Source of the DNA: Rhineura floridana
Lineage: Eukaryota > Chordata > Lepidosauria > Squamata > Rhineuridae
NCBI RefSeq assembly: GCF_030035675.1
Contig: NC_084482.1
Location: 75,305,120-75,369,119, forward strand
Direction: 5' to 3'
Length of the DNA: 64,000 bases
The position numbers were made by a program, and so were the translations under genes. The notes beneath the pieces were generated by a model. It did not search any database. It saw only the letters and a program-made list of their open reading frames with translations, and had not been told where the DNA came from. The first letter of the stretch is position 1. Each line of letters starts with the position of its first letter. Positions 56,831 to 64,000 of the stretch are shown piece after piece.

Positions 56831-59239
56831 CCAAGTGACCTTAGACTTTTCCCAGAGCTGAGCTTGCTCCAGAGGGAGTGCTCACCACGCAACGCCCTTC
56901 TCAGCCAGGCAGGTAATAAAGCAGAACTCCAGTCACACAGCTCTCTGGCTTGCTATAGACCAGACGGCCATTGCAGAGCTGGTCCGTTTGCACCAACCAA
57001 CCCAACCTGACATTCGGCAAGGCCAGTACCTATAATACACAGCTGCTGTCAGCTCTGGCTTCTATTTTTTTATTTGTTTCAAAATCAGAGAACTTAGGAA
57101 ATGTGAAGAAGTACTCCAATCTCCTCCAGGTTTTTCCAGAGTTGATGAGCTGAGCACTTCATTTCAGCGGTGTAATGTAAGACAGTGAGAAATCATTTTG
57201 TTGCTGCCATTGTTAAATAATTAGGAATTGGAAATCCTTGCCAATCTATTGTAAATCACTTGGGGATCTATTAGTAACCCTACCTTCTTCCCACCCTTGC
57301 TCTAGAGGATTAAAGTTGAGGGTAACATTGCAGATGATAGATGGCTTTTAAGCTTCTTGCATAGTTCATTGGTACTAACAAATTCAACAGCTCAGCACTG
57401 ATATTTTCCTGGATCTATCAGCAATCCCTGGATTTCATGTCTATTAAACTTTCATAAAGAAATCTTCCTACTTAAATCAGGGTGGGTTTTGTCAACTCTG
57501 ATAAGTATGGAAATTTTGTCTCTCAGAGATGTCTTTTCAAACAAGATTTTTCTAGATTTTTTTCTTCTCTAAAACTGTTGACTGGATTTGCTTGCATACC
57601 TTGCCCTGTCCAAAACCAGGCTTCAGTGTGACTGTCTTTGAGCTATATTGGCTTGCCTAAGCAACAATAAACAAGTATGGTGCTTTCAACCATCTGGCAT
57701 GCGCTCATTGGGGAAGAGGAAATGGCGTATAATGCATCTGCCAGTGGATTTTTAGGCCATAAGGGCCACATTGGCTCAGGAAGTTCATTTAGACAAGGAT
57801 TGACTTTGAGTTATTGGTACTCTTGGCGGAAACGTAACTTCCTTTGCTGATTACTCCTGCAAGCTAGTATTAGCCAGGCCAGTTGCTTCTCCAGGTTTCC
57901 AAAAATGCGCCAAAGCTTTCCCATGTCAGCTCACAGAGCAGATGTCAGAGGCATAATAGTCCAGGGATTTATGATTTAAGCTTCATATATTGTCTCAATT
58001 CCCAGGGGTTTAACCCTTCCCTCAGCAATAGTCAGATGTGTAGTTAAAACCTGTATGGAAGTAGAAAGATTGCAGCTAGGTAGATCTGTTTATGGGAAAT
58101 TCCTGCATGATTAGTGATCTTCTACATGTTAAACACTATGATTTATGTTCCAAAGTATATTCAAATAGTCTTGTCCTTCACTTCCTAGGACTTGGTGCTG
58201 CTGAGCCACAGATTGATTGACTTCTCTGTGTTTTAGCTTCCAGGACATCTTGAAAGATTAGCTTGCCTTTTTAAAAACCAAGGCAGAATGAAGTGCTCCT
58301 CCCTTCTCAGGTTGATGCAAGGACTGCATATTATTCTGTTGACAATGTATGTGAGTCTTTTGTTGCACGGGTAATGTGGATGATACATGCATTGAATGTA
58401 TCAACTGGATAAATCATGGAGCAAGAAGGCTTGTAAGTTAAGAATCCAAACTTTTTGTAGGGAGGCTGACTGATTTCTCTCTCCTCCTCCTTCTCCCCTT
58501 CCGTTGTGCCTTTCCCATCATCTTATGCTATGGAGAGGTCACAGCCACTTCCGCTTTGAAGCCTAGGTTGGGCTAGCATCCTTGGCTCTGCGATAGCTGG
58601 TGGGCATGTGCTAATCAATAACTGAAGTGGAAGGTGCTGTTTGACTCCCTGCTTGATTGCTAATTTTGGTTCTTGGCCTGAATCGGCTTCAGTTTCCTGT
58701 TGAGTGCTGCAGTGTTAGGGACATGGCTGTTTAATCTATTCCCAGGGAGGTTGATTAGGGTCACTGTCTCCTGGGCCTCTGGCAAAGCTACTTTGCCCTT
58801 CATTTGCTATGCTGCTGCTGCATCATGATCGAAGGCTTTGGAAACTAGTATATGTCTGCTGAACATATAAGTTGGGGACTGAGGCTGGGCCTCTTACAGA
58901 GCATGACTGATTAAAGTAACCTGTAGCTGAGATAAAGGTTTCAATATTCAAGAGAGATGAGTACTCAACCTTTTTGTTTTCTGGGTGGCGTGTTAAATTA
59001 TTATGACTGCACCTGTACACTCATAATTATTAGATTGTTTTATTTTGAAGGCTTTGAGGAATTTGGCAAACATTCTTTCAGCTCCTTTCTGCCTTGATAC
59101 CTTTTGGCTTTTTGTTCTTGCAATATGTCACAAAGTACCTCTTCCAGAATCTAAAATTTATTTTAATTAACAAAATGTATATACTGTTTGATTGCAATAA
59201 AACTTCTAAGCAGTTTACCAAAATATTAAAATTACAGTG

Positions 59240-59912
59240 TGGCAAAGTGGCTAGGGTCTACTCTACTGCTTCCTTCAAGGCAGACTGTACATCCCTTTCT
59301 TCCTGTGAAGCATTGATCCCTCCCTGGACCAACCCAGTCAACCCACTATGGCTACCTCGAAGAAGCCAAGATGCACAATGGTCAAGGGAGCAGGAGGTCA
59401 GTCGCACTGCTTCAAGCAGCTTGTCCACATCTTCAGGCCACAACAATTGAAACTGATCCAGTACAGATGGCTCAGACAGTGCTCTGGATCCCTCCATTGG
59501 ATTTACTGTAACTGTTCAGATCTGTTCAACTCTGTTCAACTCTGAGCGACTTTGTCCCTAAAGTACCTCCCAGAGTTGTTACAGCAGGCGTCCGGGCAGC
59601 ACTCATGACCAGATGACAAAAGCCCATTCACCACTTGGAAAGGCTCTGCTGGATAGCTACTTGTGAAAGTCAGCTTTCTTTGCCACCACCACGTGGTAAT
59701 GTGTCCTCACACGTTCGGTCAGGTTCAGACTGAGATTTATGCCACTGCCATCTAGTCGCTGACCTTCCTGTTTCATTGCAAACATGTCATCAGGGTGACC
59801 TATGTGCTCCACAGTGACAGCAAGAGCACTCAAAAGTGATTGTGTTGATGGCTCTTTGCATCTCACCATTCCACAGTATAATGAGGGCCTTGCCAGGAGT
59901 GCCAGCTATGAA
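59240..59912 (-). mobile_element. L2-type LINE, reverse-transcriptase N-terminal part
   Basis: On the minus strand, 59258-59497 encodes SVLDQFQLLWPEDVDKLLEA, then TSCSLDHCASWLL and SALKEAVE, the L2 region just before the reverse-transcriptase fingers. Upstream LINE sequence continues until a CR1-type fragment interrupts it at 59913. Confidence 0.75.
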
Positions 59913-60498
59913 CATAAGAACATAAGAAGAGCCTGCTGGATCAGGCCAGTGGCCCATCTAGTCCAGCATCCTGTTCTCACAGTGGCCAACCAGGTGCCTG
60001 GGGGAAGCCCGCAAGCAGGACCTGAGTGCAAGAACACTCTCCCCTCCTGAGGCTTCCGGCAACTGGTTTTCAGAAGCATGCTGCCTCTGACTAGGGTGGC
60101 AGAGCACAGCCATCATGGCTAGTAGCCATTGATAGCCCTGTCCTCCATGAATTTGTCTAATCTTCTTTTAAAGCCGTCCAAGCTGGTGGCCATTACTGCA
60201 TCTTGTGGGAGCAAATTCCATAGTTTAACTATACACTGAGTAAAGAAGTACTTCCTTTTGTCTGTCCTGAATCTTCCAACGTTCAGCTTCTTTGAATGTC
60301 CACGAGTTCTAGTATTATGAGAGAGGGAGAAGAACTTTTCTCTATCCACTTTCTCAATGCCATGCATAATTTTATACATTTCTATCATGTCTCCTCTGAC
60401 CCGCCTTTTCTCTAAACTAAAAAGCCCCAAATGCTGCAACCTTTCCTCATCAGGTGGAAAATCCCCCAGGGCATTCAGGAATCCTTCAGATTCCATAA
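59913..60498 (-). mobile_element. CR1-type LINE 3' end nested in an L2
   Basis: On the minus strand, 60119-60496 is one open stretch with LQHLGLFSLEKRRVRGDMIE, then MYKIMHGIEKVD, RYFFTQ-like KYFFTQCIVKLWNLLPQD and FKRRLDKFMEDRAINGY. This is a CR1-group reverse-transcriptase C-terminus. The 3' end lies at 59913 with a gttcttatgttc tail on the minus strand. It is well preserved, hence younger than the surrounding L2. Confidence 0.88.
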
Positions 60499-61310
60499 GT
60501 CTACAAGGACAGACATCTCAATGGATCCTCCATCCATGCAGAGGGAATGTGCAGAGTAGCCACGTTCAGTTCAAACCTCACCAGGGAATGATCTGTCTAT
60601 GACAATGGACTCACAGCAAACCCCCAATCAACTGAGTATTACCACTGTGCTCTGTGGCAAAGACCCGGTCAAGGGTATGTCCAGTGACGTGTTGGACTAT
60701 TGATATACTGACAGAAATCTATGGTTGTCTTGGAGGCCATGAATCCTGAGTTGGTCCATTTGAGGCAGCTTCAGCACAGATGTTGAAATCCCCCAACCCT
60801 ACTCTGAAAGGATTACCTCAGACAGCTCTGTTAGGCAGGCCATAGTGTAGAAGAGTAGATGGTATGCTAACAACATCCCCATTCTGTCTCTCTGTCCCAG
60901 CATCACACACAATCCCTCAAACCCAGACACAGTGTGGATTGTTCTCCTGGTGATGGAGATGGAATTTTTCTGGATGATCGTGACCACATCTACCTGCCCC
61001 TCTTATCTGGAATGGAGTACCCAGGAGGACACAGCTGGGTTAGCATAGTGCCGCCAAGCTCATCCACCCAGGTCTCAGTTATGCATGCCAGGTCAGCCCA
61101 CTCATCCATGATCAAATCATGAATAATAGATGTTTTATTCTGGGCAGACCTGGCGTTTTACAACAACACCACAAGGCCAGGGGTGAACTAACTGGCACCC
61201 CCAGATTCTGCAACACAGCAAGCAACACAGGGGGCAAGGGTGTTGATGTAACTAGCCTTCCTGCAAACACTGTCCTGTACACAAGAAGAATTGTATTTTC
61301 CATGAGCAAA
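60499..61310 (-). mobile_element. L2-type LINE, endonuclease part
   Basis: The minus-strand translation includes VDVVTIIQKNSISITRRTIH, then GFEGLCVMLGQRDRMGMLLA (60850-60990) and, nearer 60780, a FNI.AEAA-like piece. Together these form the apurinic-endonuclease domain of L2-like LINEs. It is collinear with 59240-59912 across the CR1 insertion. Confidence 0.75.
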
Positions 61311-62504
61311 TAGTAACTGCCAGCACTGGCAAAGTGTGGTAACTCTTGAACAGAAGTACAGCTTCAAAGGAAGGCATCTCAGCTTGTTGCATTAAAAAAC
61401 CATTGAAAGGCCCTAACAAGAGACTTGTGTTCCACTTGCTCTATTTTTTTTAAAAATGAGTTATGTATATGCAGCTGATAATTGCCACTGCTAAAGCAGT
61501 GGTTGTGAACTGCAGTGAATGTGTTGTGTGGGTCTCTTCTCTCTCTCCGCCCCCCTAGCACAGAATGGGATCTGTGTGCGTAAAACACCAACTGATGACA
61601 ATTCTGGAAGTGAGTCAAGGATTGGCAGCTTGAATACCAGTGTTGAATAGTGTTATTGTCTTTATTTATACACCTGCTCAAGAGTCATAGATCCTGGAAA
61701 TGCAAGAGAATGAAACTGGCAAGCAAAGAACAATCTGCAATCTTAAGGGAGAAAATATTCTGAGAGAAAAGGTTCAGTAGGTGCTGTGAGGAGAGAAGCA
61801 AGACGTGAGAGCCATGGCAAACAGCAGGTACCTGCATTGAGCAGTGGGTTGATCTAGATGCCCAAGATCCCTTCCAGCGCTCAGATTCTATGAAAGGAGA
61901 GAGTAGGGTGCTGGTGGTCAGACTTCCCTCCTGTTTTGTGAACAGGGTAAGACGGCCTTGAGTTTAAAGATGTGAATATGTGGAACTAAAATATAAAAGT
62001 CCTGGAGAAAGCGTTGAGGCTCATCATGCTCTTTAATTGCTTATCAATACTGCTGTATCCATCTGAACTTTAATAACACAGTTGGAAGGTTATTTCTCAA
62101 ATGTATCAGATTTCTGAGGCTGTTGGAGCACCACGAGGAATCTGGGAGTGATGGCTCCTATTTGGAGCAATAGCCTAGTTACAGAAGTGCTAGGGTGGTT
62201 GCTTTGATGTGGGAAGAAGTGGAAACTCATAGGTAGTGCAGTCCATTCCTGGTGGAAGCACTCCTAGTTGTTCTGTGTGATCAATTTTATATCCTGTAAA
62301 GCTTTTCTGAAAACAAAATTTAATGAGACAAAGGGTGGAAAAAATCAAGACTATCTGAATAGGGATGTACTATTAACATGAGACTCCTATCAAGGAACAT
62401 CTACAAAGAAATTTTGAAGATTGTAGAAAACTAAGAGGACTGCAAGGAAAGTATGAGTGTTTGATACTGTACTAACAACTTTGAATGCTTATGTACTAAT
62501 GGCA

Positions 62505-62985
62505 ATATAATACTGATGATGATGATGATGATTTCCTGCTCTTCCTCCCAGAATTTGTCCAGGGCAGCAAACAAATGACCAAGTGCTAAAAACATCTGTA
62601 CAACACACATTAAAAACAAAACATTAAAAAAAAACCTTTTAAAAACATATTAAAACATCTTTAAAACAATTTCAACACAGATGCAGAGTGGGATAAGATA
62701 TCTATGTAAAAGACTTGTTGAAGGAGAAAGGTCTTCAGCAGGTTCCGAGAAGACAATGCAGGCAACACCTGTTGAATATATAAGGGAAGGGAATTCCAAA
62801 GGGTAGGTGCCACAACTCTAAAGGTCTTATGTTGTATGGAATGAACCTCCCGATAAGATGGTATCTGCAGGAGGCCCTCACCGACAGAACACAGTGATTG
62901 ACTGGGGATATAAGTGGTCAGAGGATCTTTCAGGTATCCTGGTCCCAGCTGTATAGAGCTTTATACACGACAACCAGCTCCTAGA
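62505..62985 (-). mobile_element. L2-type LINE 3' UTR and end, with GAT repeat
   Basis: The stretch begins with (GAT)6 at 62515-62532, followed by tcctgctcttcctcccag and later ggtatctgcaggaggccctc and caggtatcctggtcccagct. This is the order, in reverse, of the L2-type C-terminal region and 3' tail common in squamates. Confidence 0.65.
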
Positions 62986-63004
62986 ACCAAAACTCTATGC
63001 TCTG

Positions 63005-63400
63005 GTAACTTCCAGAAGGGAATCTTGCAATGTGCTGTATGTGGAGTTGTCCTTGAAGACTCTCCAGAAACTTCAAGAGGTCCAAAATGCAATCTCTGTT
63101 ACTGGCCAAGATTCCATTTAGGGATCATATAACCCCTGTTTTAAAACAGCTACATTGGTTGCTAGTTTGTTTCCATTCCAGGTGCTCACATTAGTGTTGG
63201 GGGTCTAAGTCATTTGGGGCTTTAAATAACTGAAAGGCCACCTGACTCCCTATTGACTTTCTTGGGTACTAAGATCTGCAGAAGAGTTCCATCACCCTCA
63301 GAAGTGCATGGAATGACAGTCTGGGAGAGAGCTTTCTATGTGGCAGTCCCTAAATTATGGGACTCCTTCTCCAGAGAGGTGCATCCCGCAGTATGCTAAA
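63005..63400 (+). mobile_element. Degraded L2-type LINE fragment, opposite orientation
   Basis: The + strand residual reads CNVLYVELSLKTLQKLQEVQ, then VLTLVLGV and, near 63310-63350, the ERAFYVAVPKLWDSF-like segment. It matches the L2 C-terminus found intact at 36325. It lies head-to-head with the fragment ending near 62985. Confidence 0.65.
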
Positions 63401-64000
63401 GACATAGGGTAGAAGCCAGTGTAAGGATTCCTGCTAGTGCAACAGGACTTCCTCCCAATCCTTCCCCTGCACCCTCCCCAAGGGTCCCTTGGGGGGTCAG
63501 GAGAACCTCCAGAACAGTGCGTGGAGGAGGTGAGATTGGTCCATCAGCACAAGCATTTCTGTTCTCTCGATGCTACGTTGAATACAACCCATTACTCTAC
63601 CCTCACCTATCACAGTTAAGATATTTTATTTTGTGGGACCCACCTGTTTTGTTTAATCTATAGTGTTCTTCTTTTGTTTGGAACTTTACTTTTTTACTTT
63701 TATTGATTTGTTTGCAGGACCAAAGGCCAACGCAAATTAAAACAATACATATACAATACTTTAAAGTCAAATGGAGACATTTAAAAGGGAAGCATTTAAG
63801 CGGGGATCTCATGTAAGAGAACTTGCCTATGTAATATCTCGAAGGGCAATGTAATTGACCCTAAGTTTTCTTGCTGCTATTACAAAAAGAGCTACTTTGT
63901 GGGTTACTTCCAAGTTATGATCTGACATTAAAAAAATGATTTTTCCATCAAGTGAATCAAGCTGAGGGATTTCTAACCATTTACTAAGAAATCTATTTCT
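63401..64000. other. PRKACA intron 1, right edge
   Basis: No exon, repeat family or regulatory element is recognised in the last 600 bp. Confidence 0.6.

Larger units (their letters stand above)
34262..64000 (+). other. PRKACA: PRKACA intron 1 (extends past the window)
   Basis: At least 29.7 kb of intron starts at the gtgagt donor. No sequence matching the shared exon 2 (VKEFLAKAKEDFLKKWE) was found before 64000. It contains one alternative first exon (54743-54932) and many repeats, listed separately. Stretches with nothing recognised are 35140-36320, 37030-38260, 39540-40060, 44860-47500, 48610-49740, 50690-54660, 56830-59240 and 61310-62500. Confidence 0.85.

Overview
The window is vertebrate nuclear DNA, most likely from a squamate reptile (lizard or snake). 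The evidence is intron-split genes with GT/AG borders, two CpG-rich promoters, and a repeat load of CR1, L2 and RTE-BovB LINEs, tRNA-derived SINEs with BovB-like tails, many hAT MITEs and one DIRS/Ngaro tyrosine-recombinase retroelement. The species cannot be named from sequence alone.

Two host genes lie head-to-tail on the + strand. ASF1B (histone H3-H4 chaperone) is complete in four coding exons: 2232-2340, 6640-6755, 8210-8386 and 18417-18614. They join in frame into a 199-residue protein, with a likely poly(A) signal at 19534. PRKACA (PKA catalytic subunit alpha) starts with its canonical myristoylated exon at 34216-34261. Its first intron runs off the right edge, and the shared exon 2 is not in the window. 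To my knowledge the ASF1B-PRKACA order matches mammals, which supports both names.

The best functional find is an alternative PRKACA first exon at 54743-54932. It resembles the long N-terminal exon of the paralogue PRKACB (C-beta-2 type), has a consensus donor, and ends in the phase needed to join the common exon 2, giving Met instead of Val at the junction.

Region by region: 1-1850 intergenic repeats; 1850-2500 ASF1B promoter and exon 1 (E2F-like and NF-Y sites); 2341-18416 ASF1B introns, the third holding an antisense Ngaro element (about 9010-15240) and a CR1 LINE (about 16210-18235); 18615-33800 3' UTR and intergenic repeats, including a palindromic hAT MITE, an L2, and a BovB LINE split by a hAT transposon that carries a fragment resembling the secreted kinase gene PKDCC; 33800-34560 PRKACA promoter with three CCAAT boxes exactly 30 bp apart; 34262-64000 PRKACA intron 1, with L2, CR1, BovB, hAT and SINE copies around the alternative exon.

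The genes have related but separate roles: ASF1B handles histones in dividing cells, and PRKACA is the cAMP effector kinase. Nothing here suggests an operon-like link. No rRNA gene, CRISPR array or functional tRNA gene was seen; tRNA-like sequence occurs only as SINE heads.
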